Shown here piece by piece: positions 45,087 through 53,420 of a stretch of 64,000 bases of DNA. The stretch is from assembly GCF_001889525.1 (NCBI RefSeq), contig NZ_CP018192.1, positions 2,508,501-2,572,500 of the forward strand, read 5' to 3'. This DNA comes from Granulibacter bethesdensis (lineage in GTDB: Bacteria; Pseudomonadota; Alphaproteobacteria; Acetobacterales; Acetobacteraceae). Position 1 is the first letter of the stretch. Each line of letters opens with the position of its first letter. The position numbers and the translations under genes were made by a program. Below the pieces are notes generated by a model that saw only the letters and a program-made list of their open reading frames with translations, was not told the DNA's origin and did no database searches.

Positions 45087-45953
45087 ATGCGCGCCAGAGA
45101 CCTGCTGATGGGCATGCTGCTGCTGACAGCTGTCCATCTCCCCTCCATGACACAGGCAGCAGAGGATGAGGACGATCCGGCCCGGCAGCATCGCTGGGCC
45201 GATCTGAAACAGGCGGTGTTTGCGCAGCGCCCTGTCGCGGTCGAGCCTGCCTCCGAGCATCTGATCGGGCTTGAAGCGCCCGCCCGCGCCCTGGATGCGG
45301 CACTGGTTCCCGTCACGGTCACGGTGTCTGATCCCTCGGCGAAGGGGATTTATCTGCTGATTGATGACAATCCCTCTCCTTTGGCCGCGCATGTCGTGTT
45401 CGGCCCCGCCATCGATCCACGGAGCCTGAGCTTCCGGGTGCGGGTGAACACCTACACCTTTATCCATGCGGTGCTGGAACGGGCCGACGGCTCCCTGATC
45501 GAAACCGCGCGCTTCGTCAAAGCCTCGGGCGGCTGCTCTGCCCCGGCAGGCAGCGACGTCGAGGAAGCATTACAGAATATCGGCAAGATGAAGCTGAAAC
45601 TGGCCGGAAAGGACTCCCCTCTGGCCTCCCCTCTGGCCGCCACGCTGATGATCCGGCATCCGAATTTCAACGGTATGCAGATGGACCCGCTCACACAGGC
45701 CTACACACCCGCGCATTACGTCCAGAAAATCAAGACGACCTATGATGGCAAGCTGGTTTTCAGCCTCGATACGGATATCTCCATGGCGTCCGACCCGGTG
45801 CTTGGCTTCTTCCTGCGCACTGAATCCGGAAATGACCACACCCTGACTGTCAGCGTTCGCGACAATCAGGATGAGCATTGGGAAAAAACCTTCCCTGTTA
45901 TCGCCCCCGGCCCCGCACCGGATGCGAAACTGCCAGCCAAACCCGGTGGTTAA
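45087..45953 (+). CDS. quinoprotein dehydrogenase-associated SoxYZ-like carrier
   Basis: The 288-residue exported protein has a signal peptide (MRARDLLMGMLLLTAVHLPS, cleavage near TQA-AED). It then joins a SoxY-like and a SoxZ-like domain: residues 95-170 end in KASGGCSAPAGS, which resembles the carrier cysteine arm, and the last 110 residues (TLMIRHPNFNGMQMD, LVFSLDTDISMASDP) match SoxZ. Such fused proteins occur beside PQQ methanol or alcohol dehydrogenase genes in other bacteria. No such dehydrogenase is present in this window. Promoter repeats lie upstream. Confidence 0.85.
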   Translation: MRARDLLMGMLLLTAVHLPSMTQAAEDEDDPARQHRWADLKQAVFAQRPVAVEPASEHLIGLEAPARALDAALVPVTVTVSDPSAKGIYLLIDDNPSPLAAHVVFGPAIDPRSLSFRVRVNTYTFIHAVLERADGSLIETARFVKASGGCSAPAGSDVEEALQNIGKMKLKLAGKDSPLASPLAATLMIRHPNFNGMQMDPLTQAYTPAHYVQKIKTTYDGKLVFSLDTDISMASDPVLGFFLRTESGNDHTLTVSVRDNQDEHWEKTFPVIAPGPAPDAKLPAKPGG

Positions 45954-46000
45954 TGATCCGGGCTGTTGAAAAACGGCCCTGCTACGTTCCGGTCCGTCTG

Positions 46001-46399
46001 TCACGCAAACGATGCTGATATGGGGCGGACTGGAGTGACTGTCGTCACCTCAATGAAGTATCCGCCTGTGGCGCGGAAATAGAAGCACCAGGCGCCATGC
46101 GCATCATGCGGCATCTGGGTTTCCCAGCCATCATCACGCAGGCGCTCATAGAGTGCATCCACGGCTTCACGCGTTTCCTGAATGAAGCCGATATGCAGGA
46201 TATCGAGCTGTCTGGGATAATCGAACCCATCAAGCTTCGTCTCGAAGTGATTGACGATCAGCACCAGCCCGTCATCGTCCTGCATGATCGCCATCTTGTT
46301 GCCACGCACGACAAGCGTGCGCAGCCCGAAATACCGCTCGAACATCACCCGATCGGCTTCAGTGTCGTGACTATAGAGATTGATATGATTCAGCTTCAT
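46001..46399 (-). CDS. VOC (glyoxalase/bleomycin-resistance) family protein
   Basis: The 132-residue protein is a single vicinal-oxygen-chelate domain pair. It starts MKLNHINLYSHDTEADRVMF, with the first metal-type His, then LDILHIGFI holding the second and a Glu in GGYFIEVTTV as third. The reaction is unknown; family members include glyoxalase I and antibiotic-binding proteins. ATG 46399 is chosen as the start of the first strand. A strongly structured non-coding stretch lies upstream and may be its leader. Confidence 0.85.
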   Translation of the reverse strand: MKLNHINLYSHDTEADRVMFERYFGLRTLVVRGNKMAIMQDDDGLVLIVNHFETKLDGFDYPRQLDILHIGFIQETREAVDALYERLRDDGWETQMPHDAHGAWCFYFRATGGYFIEVTTVTPVRPISASFA

Positions 46400-46444
46400 G
46401 GTTGTGCCTTTCCGTTTGAAAAACGGACACCGATCAACCAAAGC

Positions 46445-46573
46445 CTTGAGCGACCCTGACCGATCACTTGCATGGAGCGCGCCTCCATGCAGTGTCCGGC
46501 CAAGGCCAAGAGCGGTGTCACCCGCTCAAGCGTGACTGTCTCCGGAGAGACCGCAGGTTGTCACCATACCTGC
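46445..46573. ncRNA. candidate structured RNA or leader between 46399 and 46668
   Basis: Several perfect stems cluster here: TGCATGGAG (46469-46477)/CTCCATGCA (46483-46491); GAGCGG (46510-46515)/CCGCTC (46522-46527); GTCTC (46538-46542)/GAGAC (46547-46551); GCAGGT (46553-46558)/ACCTGC (46568-46573). CTTGAGCG (46445-46452) can pair with CGCTCAAG (46523-46530) as an alternative to the GAGCGG stem. On the minus strand it would be the 5' leader of the VOC gene; on the plus strand a small RNA ending near TTTTT at 46583-46587. I recognise no known riboswitch class. Confidence 0.4.
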
Positions 46574-46667
46574 ATCGCTGTCTTTTTAGGCGATCCGATA
46601 TTTAGATAAGGGGTGGATCGCGTCAAGCTGCCCCTGCCACATCTGGCTGTTGACGGGGGAACCGTTC

Positions 46668-47294
46668 TTATTCCGTGTATGCACAACGGACAGCACCAGT
46701 CTGATGAACGGTCGCATCCGCATAACGAAAACTGGTTTCCGCCTCGATCACGGCTCCGCCACCCTGAGCCTTGAACTGCTTCAGATCAGGGCAGTTGGCC
46801 TGCGTGACAGGGCGGTCCGTGACCACCCATAAAGTCACGTCCGTTTTGCCGTATCGCGGCTGATCCTGCGTCGCCCCATGATACAGACGCTTTCGGGTGG
46901 CCATGTCATAGATGCTGAAGCCTCGCATCGCCGCAGTTCCGCTGTCGATGAACAAATAGGGTTCGATCACCTTCTGAACGTAATCCGCATCATCCCGCCC
47001 GCTGACGATCCAGTCCCCCGTTTTTTTATCAAACCGGCAAGGCCCCGTTATCCGGCCGCGCACCACAATATCCTGTCCGACCTCTGCCGTCCGGTCCCGC
47101 GCAATGACCCTGTGCCGATTCGTATCGAAACAGACCGGCTTTGCCACCGGATCGGGGTTGTTATCCGAGGCTGAAGCAGAAACGGGATGCAGCACACCGG
47201 CCGCAACCATCAAAACTGCCGCCTGAAAGACACAGTGAAACAAGGTTCTCCTTGTTAGGATGCAACACCACCCAGAAAAGAGATTTTCGTTCAT
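46668..47294 (-). CDS. exported protein of unknown function
   Basis: The 208-residue product has a long N-terminal signal region (hydrophobic FQAAVLMVAAGVLH, cleavage near ASASD). The mature part contains paired cysteines (VCFDTN, GPCRFD, NCPDL, VRCAYTE), suggesting two disulfides, and a beta-rich body with GQDIVVRGRITGPC, which recalls OB-fold periplasmic proteins. No family is recognised. It stands alone, divergent from the small exported protein gene at 47428. Confidence 0.7.
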   Translation of the reverse strand: MNENLFSGWCCILTRRTLFHCVFQAAVLMVAAGVLHPVSASASDNNPDPVAKPVCFDTNRHRVIARDRTAEVGQDIVVRGRITGPCRFDKKTGDWIVSGRDDADYVQKVIEPYLFIDSGTAAMRGFSIYDMATRKRLYHGATQDQPRYGKTDVTLWVVTDRPVTQANCPDLKQFKAQGGGAVIEAETSFRYADATVHQTGAVRCAYTE

Positions 47295-47427
47295 CCTACA
47301 GGTCCACACACAGAGTATAGTCGGTCAGAATACATCCCCGGAACATTCCGGCCTGATCTGCATGCTCGAAACCAGAGCCATCAGCACGGGCGGAGAATGA
47401 GGCCGCAAGACTGCTCAAGGCAACAGA

Positions 47428-47913
47428 ATGACGCTCACGACGCCACGCCTCATGACGGCCTTGATATGCGCCTTCGCTCTCAGTCTTGCATCCTATCCTG
47501 CCCATGCAGTGCCACAGAACCCGGATGACTGGGCCAAAAATATGGAAGTGGCTTTTCGCAACGGCAAGCTGATAACCATCGGCAAGCTGATGGATCAGGC
47601 TGTCGATGACCATGATCCGGGGGAAGCCAAACGAGCCCACCAGATCATCGCTGATAATATCCGCATGATGGTGGAAAGCTTCGGCAAGGAGGGGCCAAGC
47701 TGCGCCGAATTATTCGATACCCGTCGCATCGGCAGTTTTTTCCGCCGCTATGATTTCGCAGTGTGCAACGGTGCCGAGCGTATCTTCTTCCGTTTCGATC
47801 TGGTGCGGCGGGAGAAGCTGGGCTGGCTGTTACGTTCATGGCAGGCCAGCGAGAATCTCGATAAAATCGTCAATGCGCCTCTGCCCGGTAATGCCAATTA
47901 CGACAGGGAATAA
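47428..47913 (+). CDS. small exported protein of unknown function
   Basis: The 161-residue product has a signal peptide ending AHA-VPQ. The mature helical part holds MEVAFRNGKLITIGKLMDQA and RFDLVRREKLGWLLRSWQAS, with two Cys (SCAEL, VCNGA). No known domain is seen. It diverges from the 46668-47294 gene across 133 bases and converges with the YceI gene. Confidence 0.7.
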   Translation: MTLTTPRLMTALICAFALSLASYPAHAVPQNPDDWAKNMEVAFRNGKLITIGKLMDQAVDDHDPGEAKRAHQIIADNIRMMVESFGKEGPSCAELFDTRRIGSFFRRYDFAVCNGAERIFFRFDLVRREKLGWLLRSWQASENLDKIVNAPLPGNANYDRE

Positions 47914-47929
47914 GCCTCCCCGTCCCGTA

Positions 47930-48571
47930 TTACGGCTTCTCGAAAGGAGCGCTGATGATCAACTGCACGTCATCGCCCACCATATCCAGATAGCGTGATA
48001 TCCCGAATGCAGAACGACGGATATTGCCCCGTGCCTCGAAGCCGATCGTATAGCGGCCTGACAGCGGATTGATCCCGCCGCCATTGAAGTGCACCGTCAG
48101 CGTCACGGGATGTGTGATGCCATGCAGGGTCAGGTCGCCGGTGATTTCCCCGCTATCCGGCCCGGTCGCACGGGCCGAGGAGGAACGGAACGTTGCCACC
48201 GGCCAGCGCTGCCCATCGAACCACTCCGCACCGACCAGCTGCTGGTTCAGAACCGGGCTGGTCGTGGACAGGCCGGAGACTGGCACTATTATCTCCAGAT
48301 GACTGGCCTCCGGATGGGCGGGCACGAAATCCAGCCAGCCGGATGCCTCACCGAACCGCCCATAATAGGTGCTGAACCCCATATGCGAGAGCGCAAATTC
48401 AATCTGCGTATGGGAGGGTTCCAACATATAACGCGCAGCCGGCACCTGAGCCGGATTCCTTGTGGCCATCATCTGGGCCTGCGCCCCCATCGGTGCTGCG
48501 ACAGAAAGCCAGCACGCGGCCCCCACCAGCACTATCCCGCATCGCCACCATGGAGTCCTGTATTCTTTCAC
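47930..48571 (-). CDS. YceI-family periplasmic protein
   Basis: The 213-residue protein has a signal peptide (cleavage near AQA-QMM) and a YceI lipocalin-like barrel: YMLEPSHTQIEFALSHMGFS begins it, LDFVPAHPEASHLEIIVPVS continues, and the pattern GDLTLHGITHPVTLTVHFN is typical. Family members bind polyprenyl quinone-like lipids and respond to base or osmotic stress. The start is GTG, supported by GAGGAG at proper spacing. Confidence 0.92.
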   Translation of the reverse strand: MKEYRTPWWRCGIVLVGAACWLSVAAPMGAQAQMMATRNPAQVPAARYMLEPSHTQIEFALSHMGFSTYYGRFGEASGWLDFVPAHPEASHLEIIVPVSGLSTTSPVLNQQLVGAEWFDGQRWPVATFRSSSARATGPDSGEITGDLTLHGITHPVTLTVHFNGGGINPLSGRYTIGFEARGNIRRSAFGISRYLDMVGDDVQLIISAPFEKP

Positions 48572-48637
48572 CTCTTTCTCCTCTCTGCATCACGGCACGG
48601 CTTGCATCCCGACCACTCAGGCCGCACATGAGATGCC

Positions 48638-49075
48638 ATGCTGCATCTCATGAAGCTGGCGGTCGGTGTCGAGTCTCCTGCGCATCTTGCCGCTCTACAG
48701 GCTGAACGCGCCAGAGAACGGACGGGATCACAGGGCGGAGAATTATGGCATCTGACCCGCCAGACTCCGCGTCAGGGGGAGGCCCTGCTGAAGGGCGGCT
48801 CGCTTTACTGGGTGATTGGCCGATTACTGTCCGTGCGCCAGCCTATTACCGGACTCAGTGAGCAGCATAAGCCGGATGGCACGCCGTGCTGTGCCATTCA
48901 TCTGGCACCCGACCTGATTCCTGTCTCGGCTCGTGTGATGAAACCCTTTCAGGGCTGGCGCTACCTCAAGCCTGAAGATGCCCCACATGATCTGACCCAT
49001 GCCGTCAACCATGATGATATTGCCCGCCTGCCTGAGCCCTTGCGGCGGGAATTGCAGGCGTTGAGCCTGATCTGA
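48638..49075 (+). CDS. DUF1489 family protein
   Basis: The 145-residue protein matches DUF1489, found mainly in alphaproteobacteria and without known function. Recognisable parts are HLMKLAVGVESPAHL, ELWHLTRQTPRQ and GSLYWVIGRLLSVRQPI, with PFQGWRYLKPEDAPHDL near the end. It is probably cytoplasmic. The ATG at 48638 is the first in frame. Confidence 0.88.
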   Translation: MLHLMKLAVGVESPAHLAALQAERARERTGSQGGELWHLTRQTPRQGEALLKGGSLYWVIGRLLSVRQPITGLSEQHKPDGTPCCAIHLAPDLIPVSARVMKPFQGWRYLKPEDAPHDLTHAVNHDDIARLPEPLRRELQALSLI

Positions 49076-49426
49076 ACCAGACAGGTTACCCGCTGTCGGC
49101 ACTGCCCGCCCGACGGCCATATTATCCGGCAGCCGCAAGGGGGCAGCCTTTTGGGTGGGACAATTTGTCCATGCCAGACAGCAAAACGGGCGCTCATTGT
49201 CCTGAATTAAGGACTTGCGCGCCCGCTTGGCAGCTTTTATGTTGCAGTGCAGCAGCCGTTGGGTGGCTGTCTATTGGATGTTTCTTCCCCAAACTTGGCA
49301 GTGTCATAGGTATGTCCTATTGGCGCTGCCGAATTTTCTTTAGACCTGTGTGCCCTGCCATGCAACAGGCAATTTTTCCATTGTTTGCCCTTGCACCATC
49401 CGCCTTGGTCTGATTCATCTGATACC
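49076..49426. other. gene-free stretch before the methyltransferase, with two palindromes
   Basis: No convincing gene is present in these 351 bases. GGACAA (49158-49163)/TTGTCC (49165-49170) and GTCCT (49199-49203)/AGGAC (49210-49214) form two inverted repeats with related half-sites, 35 bases apart. They could be regulator sites for the methyltransferase gene; no terminator with a T-run was seen. Confidence 0.45.
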
Positions 49427-50365
49427 ATGAAACAGCAGGCGATCACGCCGCCCGCGCCTTGCACGGATGACTCTGCCAGCCCCACACCTTCTGGCGGACC
49501 TGCCCGTGCCAAAGCGGGAAGGCCATCGAAAAAAAAAACCTCCTCACCATCGCTCCGGCCGATCTGGCCTAGTCCTGCTTCTGGCGAAGATCGGCATCGG
49601 CTGTATTGTGGGGATTGCCTGACCGTTCTGCCTTCCCTGGCAGAGGGCAGCGTGGATGTGATTGTCACATCACCCCCCTATAATCTCGATCTCGGCTATG
49701 CCAGCTATCTCGATAGCAGGGGGGAAGAAGAGTATCTTGACTGGATGACGCAGGTTGCTACCGCGCTCAAAAGGGTGCTGGCACCGGGCGGTTCGTTTTT
49801 CCTCAATGTCTCCGGCTCGCCTTCCCGCCCATGGCTGCCGTTCGAGCTGATCGTGCGGCTGCGCACCTTGTTCGTGTTGCAGAACCACATTGTCTGGATC
49901 AAATCCGTGGCCACGCCCGCGGTCTCAGTCGGGCATTACAAGCCGGTAAACGGCAAGCGTTTCCTCAACCATGCCCAGGAGCACATCTTCCATCTCACCC
50001 ATAAAGGAGATGTGAAGCTGGACAGGCTGGCCGTCGGGGTACCTTATAAAGACAAGTCAAATATTGTCCGCCGCGGCCATGCCCAGGATCTGCGATGCCG
50101 CGGCAATACCTGGTTCATTCCGTATGAGACCGTACGCAGCAAAAGCCAGAAATTCCTGCATCCCGGCACGTTTCCGGTGACATTGCCGCGCTGGTGCATA
50201 CGGCTGCATGGTGTGGCCGATGCGCTGGTACTGGATCCGTTCATGGGCACCGGCACCACCGGCGTTGCCGCACAGGCTGAAGGAGCGCGCAGCATCGGCA
50301 TTGAGCTTGACCAAGGCTATATCAGCATTGCCGCAAACCGCATGATGGAAGCAGAAAGCAGCTGA
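49427..50365 (+). CDS. orphan site-specific DNA methyltransferase (beta class)
   Basis: The 312-residue protein methylates DNA. The catalytic motif TSPPYN lies near residue 84 and the SAM-binding motif DPFMGTGTTG near residue 270, so motif IV precedes motif I as in the beta class. SPPY favours N4-cytosine, but N6-adenine is possible. The Lys/Pro-rich leader contains an A10 tract at 49529-49538 (KKK, codons 35-37). One base more or less would hit a stop at 49570-49572 or 49620-49622. No restriction endonuclease gene adjoins it, so it is an orphan. ATG 49427 is the start nearest the domain. Confidence 0.88.
   Translation: MKQQAITPPAPCTDDSASPTPSGGPARAKAGRPSKKKTSSPSLRPIWPSPASGEDRHRLYCGDCLTVLPSLAEGSVDVIVTSPPYNLDLGYASYLDSRGEEEYLDWMTQVATALKRVLAPGGSFFLNVSGSPSRPWLPFELIVRLRTLFVLQNHIVWIKSVATPAVSVGHYKPVNGKRFLNHAQEHIFHLTHKGDVKLDRLAVGVPYKDKSNIVRRGHAQDLRCRGNTWFIPYETVRSKSQKFLHPGTFPVTLPRWCIRLHGVADALVLDPFMGTGTTGVAAQAEGARSIGIELDQGYISIAANRMMEAESS
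49529..49538 (+). repeat. A10 homopolymer tract inside the methyltransferase
   Basis: Ten consecutive A bases sit in frame at codons 35-38 of the methyltransferase. In a G+C-rich genome such a tract within a coding region is a candidate slipped-strand hotspot. Gain of one base leads to TAG at 49570-49572, loss of one to TGA at 49620-49622, both before the catalytic domain. Confidence 0.75.
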
Positions 50366-50416
50366 CAGCCTCTCTTTTCTCATGATCCGTCCCTCCCCAA
50401 GGCAGGAAGCGAGACC

Positions 50417-51202
50417 ATGCCTCAACACTCGACCGCCCGCCTGAAGACAGAACCGCGCGTCGCCCTGTTCGTCACCTGTCTGGTCGATCTCTATCGGCCC
50501 AGCGTCGCTTTTTCCGCGATCAGGCTGCTGGAGCAGGCCGGATGCAAGGTTTCCGTTCCGCGTGGACAGACCTGCTGCGGCCAGCCCGCTTTCAATAGCG
50601 GAGACCGTGTGACGGCCAAAGCACTGGCGCGCGATATTCTGGCCAGCTTTCAGGGATATGATTACGTCGTCATTCCATCAGGCTCCTGCGGGGGGATGCT
50701 GCGTCATCAATTGCCCGACCTCCTGGCAGATGACCCTGCTCTGGCGCCTCAGGCTGCTGATCTGGCCAGAAGCTGTCATGAACTCGTCAGCTTCCTGACC
50801 GACATACGCGGGGTGACGACAACCCACGCCCCTTCACCGGGCCGGGTCACCTATCATGACAGCTGCGCCGGATTGCGGGAGCTGGGGATCAAGCAACAAC
50901 CCCGCGATCTGCTGCGCGCCATGGATGCGGAGATCGTCGAAATGGAGGCCCCGGAAACATGCTGCGGCTTCGGCGGTACGTTCTGCGTCAAATATCCGGA
51001 GATCTCGACCCGCATGGCCCGCGACAAGGTGGCGGACATCGTGGCTACAGGGGCAGACATGATTGTGGCCGGAGATATGGGCTGCCTGCTGAACATGGCC
51101 GGCACGCTGCTGCGCGAAGGATCAACGGTGCAGGTCCGCCACATAGCAGAGGTTTTGGCCGGCCCCACTGGCCCCGCAATCGGTCAGCCCACCGACCGAT
51201 AA
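50417..51202 (+). CDS. lutA: L-lactate oxidation Fe-S protein LutA
   Basis: The 261-residue protein has the two CCG repeats of the heterodisulfide reductase/GlpC group: TCCGQPAFNSGDRV near residue 53 and TCCGFGGTFCVKYPE near residue 179, which bind iron-sulfur clusters. It matches LutA/YkgE, the subunit that with LutB and LutC oxidises L-lactate to pyruvate. It starts with ATG 50417. A MaoC-like gene separates it from lutB, an unusual insertion. Confidence 0.93.
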   Translation: MPQHSTARLKTEPRVALFVTCLVDLYRPSVAFSAIRLLEQAGCKVSVPRGQTCCGQPAFNSGDRVTAKALARDILASFQGYDYVVIPSGSCGGMLRHQLPDLLADDPALAPQAADLARSCHELVSFLTDIRGVTTTHAPSPGRVTYHDSCAGLRELGIKQQPRDLLRAMDAEIVEMEAPETCCGFGGTFCVKYPEISTRMARDKVADIVATGADMIVAGDMGCLLNMAGTLLREGSTVQVRHIAEVLAGPTGPAIGQPTDR

Positions 51203-51378
51203 CCGTCACAGCCAGCCCAACGCGAGTTTCAAGGGATCCATAACCCGCGGCAAAATGATGACAGGGCTACCGCTGACACCTATTGCGAACGAGCGACCTT
51301 TACATTAGTTTCATCTTAACCTCTGGATACGCAATTTTTATTATGCCCATGCCAGCTGCACGGATGGAGACCTTCAAC

Positions 51379-51894
51379 ATGGACGGACATGCCGCCTCTT
51401 TCCGGCTCAGCCATGAGAGAGCAGACCTCCATGCGCGTTACTTTGACGATTTCCGGCTGGGGGAGCGTTTTATCCTGCCTCCGATTGCGCTGACCCATTC
51501 CCTTGTTGATTCTTTTTGCCTCATCAGTGGCGAGACTCATCCCCTGCATCATGATCCGGTCTGGTGTCGGGAGAACGGGCATCCCGGCGTGCTGGTGCAT
51601 GGATTTCAGATCCTGGCAGTCACCACGGCAGGCGCATCGCCGTTTCATGCCATGGTGGAAAACAGCCTGCTGGGTCTGGTCGAACAGAACAGCCGCTTCA
51701 TCCGTCCCGTCTATGCCGGGGATACACTCCATCCGGTGCTGCAGATCGTGGAGCTGACCCCTAATACGTCTACCGGGATACTTGTCTTGCGCAGCACCGT
51801 ACATAACCAGCGCCGGGAACTGGTTTTGGAAGGCTCCCAGCGCTATCTTCTGCGCATGCGTGACCGTTTGCAGCCGGACGATAATCAGGCATAA
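51379..51894 (+). CDS. MaoC-like hot-dog fold protein
   Basis: The 171-residue protein looks like a MaoC-type dehydratase/thioesterase-like fold: YFDDFRLGERFILPPIALTH, then the hydratase-type segment SGETHPLHHDPVWCRENGHP, where the His and Asp match the usual D-x4-H-x-D position loosely. The C-terminus has NSRFIRPVYAGDTLH. The acceptor may be an acyl-CoA. ATG 51379 is chosen since GGAGA lies 9 bases before it; earlier ATGs at 51343 and 51364 are possible. It lies between lutA and lutB. Confidence 0.8.
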   Translation: MDGHAASFRLSHERADLHARYFDDFRLGERFILPPIALTHSLVDSFCLISGETHPLHHDPVWCRENGHPGVLVHGFQILAVTTAGASPFHAMVENSLLGLVEQNSRFIRPVYAGDTLHPVLQIVELTPNTSTGILVLRSTVHNQRRELVLEGSQRYLLRMRDRLQPDDNQA

Positions 51895-51980
51895 CGCCAG
51901 CATCCCCAGGCTGCTCCGGTTGTTTCGCGTGACAATCTTCCGCCGGGAAAGACGCGAAGGCAGCGCAGGAGGACAGCCAG

Positions 51981-53420
51981 ATGCAGGCCCGCTCGGCCAT
52001 CTTCAAGGATAATGCGGCCTCTGCCCTTGCTGATCAGCGGTTGCAACAGGCGCTGAAACAGGTACGCCCGCGCTTTACCGGTGGGCGCGCCCGGGCCAGG
52101 GAAGCGCTGCCCGAATTCGAAACGCTGCGCAACACGGCGCGCGATATCCGCAATCATACGCTGACGAATCTGGATTTTTATCTGGAACGCTATGCCGCAC
52201 AGCTCGAGGCATCGGGCGGCCATGTGCATTGGGCACCCACCGCCGAGGATGCCTGCCAGACCATTCTGGATATCTGCCGCCGTGTGGGTGCCCGGCGCGT
52301 GGTCAAGGGCAAGTCGATGGTCAGTGAGGAAATCGGCCTGAACGATTTTCTTCAACAGGATGGGCTGTCGGTCGTAGAAACCGATCTGGGCGAATATGTT
52401 CTGCAACTGGCAGATGAAGCCCCCAGCCATATCGTTGCCCCCGCCTTTCACCTGAACCGTGATGACTGGGAAAACCGGTTCCGTGAAGCCCATCAGCATC
52501 TCCCCGCCGATCGGGCCTTTGAGAGCCGGCAGGACATCATGCGCGAAGCCCGCACCGTGCTGCGGCGCCGGTTTCTGGAGGCGGATGTCGGCATCACCGG
52601 GGCCAATTTTCTGATTGCCGAGACCGGCAGTTCCGTCATCGTCACCAATGAAGGAAATGGCGATCTCAGCCAGACGCTGCCGCGTGTCCATATCGTGCTG
52701 ACCGGCATCGAGAAAGTCGTGCCGACGCTGGAGGACACGATGACGCTGCTGCGGCTGCTTGGCCGTTCCGCCACCGGTCAGGATCTGACAGCCTACACCA
52801 GTTTCTCTACCGGCGCGCGCCGACCCGGCGATCTGGACGGGCCGGAAGAATATCATGTCGTGCTGCTGGATAACGGCCGTGGCGCCATGATCGGAACCGA
52901 ATTTCAGGACATGCTGCGCTGCATACGCTGTGCCGCCTGTATGAATCACTGTCCGGTGTTCGGGGCAGTTGGCGGCCATGCTTATGGCTGGGTCTATCCC
53001 GGACCGATGGGCAGCGTTCTGACACCCGGGCTGATCGGCATCGAACAGGCCGCCCTGCTGCCGAATGCCAGTACGTTCTGCGGCGCCTGCGAATCCGTCT
53101 GCCCCGTTAAAATCCCTCTGCCGGGCCTGATGCGGCACTGGCGTGAAAGAGAATTCGAGCGCCATCTGACCCCTTCAGCGGCACGTCGCGGTCTGGCCAT
53201 CTGGGCTTTTCTGGTCCGTCATCCCACCCTGTATCGCCTGACGACCGGTCTGGCTGCCCGGCTGCTGTCCCTGGCTGGAAGACGCAGCGGGCGGTTCCGG
53301 CGTCTGCCGCTTGCCTCCGGCTGGACCGGCGGCCGTGATATGCCTGCCCCGGAAGGGACCAGCTTTTTTACCCAATGGGCTGCCTACCAGAGAAAGACCC
53401 GGAAAAGGGCGGTGTCATGA
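51981..53420 (+). CDS. lutB: L-lactate oxidation Fe-S protein LutB
   Basis: The 479-residue protein combines an N-terminal LUD-type domain (GARRVVKGKSMVSEEIGLND, then LNRDDWENRFREAH) with two ferredoxin-type clusters near residues 310-380: CIRCAACMNHCPVFG and CGACESVCPVKIPLPG. It matches LutB/YkgF, which passes electrons from lactate oxidation. The start ATG is 86 bases after the MaoC-like stop. Its stop overlaps the lutC ATG (ATGA), so the two are coupled. Confidence 0.95.
   Translation: MQARSAIFKDNAASALADQRLQQALKQVRPRFTGGRARAREALPEFETLRNTARDIRNHTLTNLDFYLERYAAQLEASGGHVHWAPTAEDACQTILDICRRVGARRVVKGKSMVSEEIGLNDFLQQDGLSVVETDLGEYVLQLADEAPSHIVAPAFHLNRDDWENRFREAHQHLPADRAFESRQDIMREARTVLRRRFLEADVGITGANFLIAETGSSVIVTNEGNGDLSQTLPRVHIVLTGIEKVVPTLEDTMTLLRLLGRSATGQDLTAYTSFSTGARRPGDLDGPEEYHVVLLDNGRGAMIGTEFQDMLRCIRCAACMNHCPVFGAVGGHAYGWVYPGPMGSVLTPGLIGIEQAALLPNASTFCGACESVCPVKIPLPGLMRHWREREFERHLTPSAARRGLAIWAFLVRHPTLYRLTTGLAARLLSLAGRRSGRFRRLPLASGWTGGRDMPAPEGTSFFTQWAAYQRKTRKRAVS

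Noticed and set aside
47296-47640. Minus-strand frame of 114 codons
   Set aside because: It is antisense to the signal peptide and first half of the better supported exported protein at 47428-47913.
49171-49413. Plus-strand frame of about 80 codons before the methyltransferase
   Set aside because: It has irregular composition with many Cys and Trp, no ribosome site and no recognisable pattern; treated as chance.
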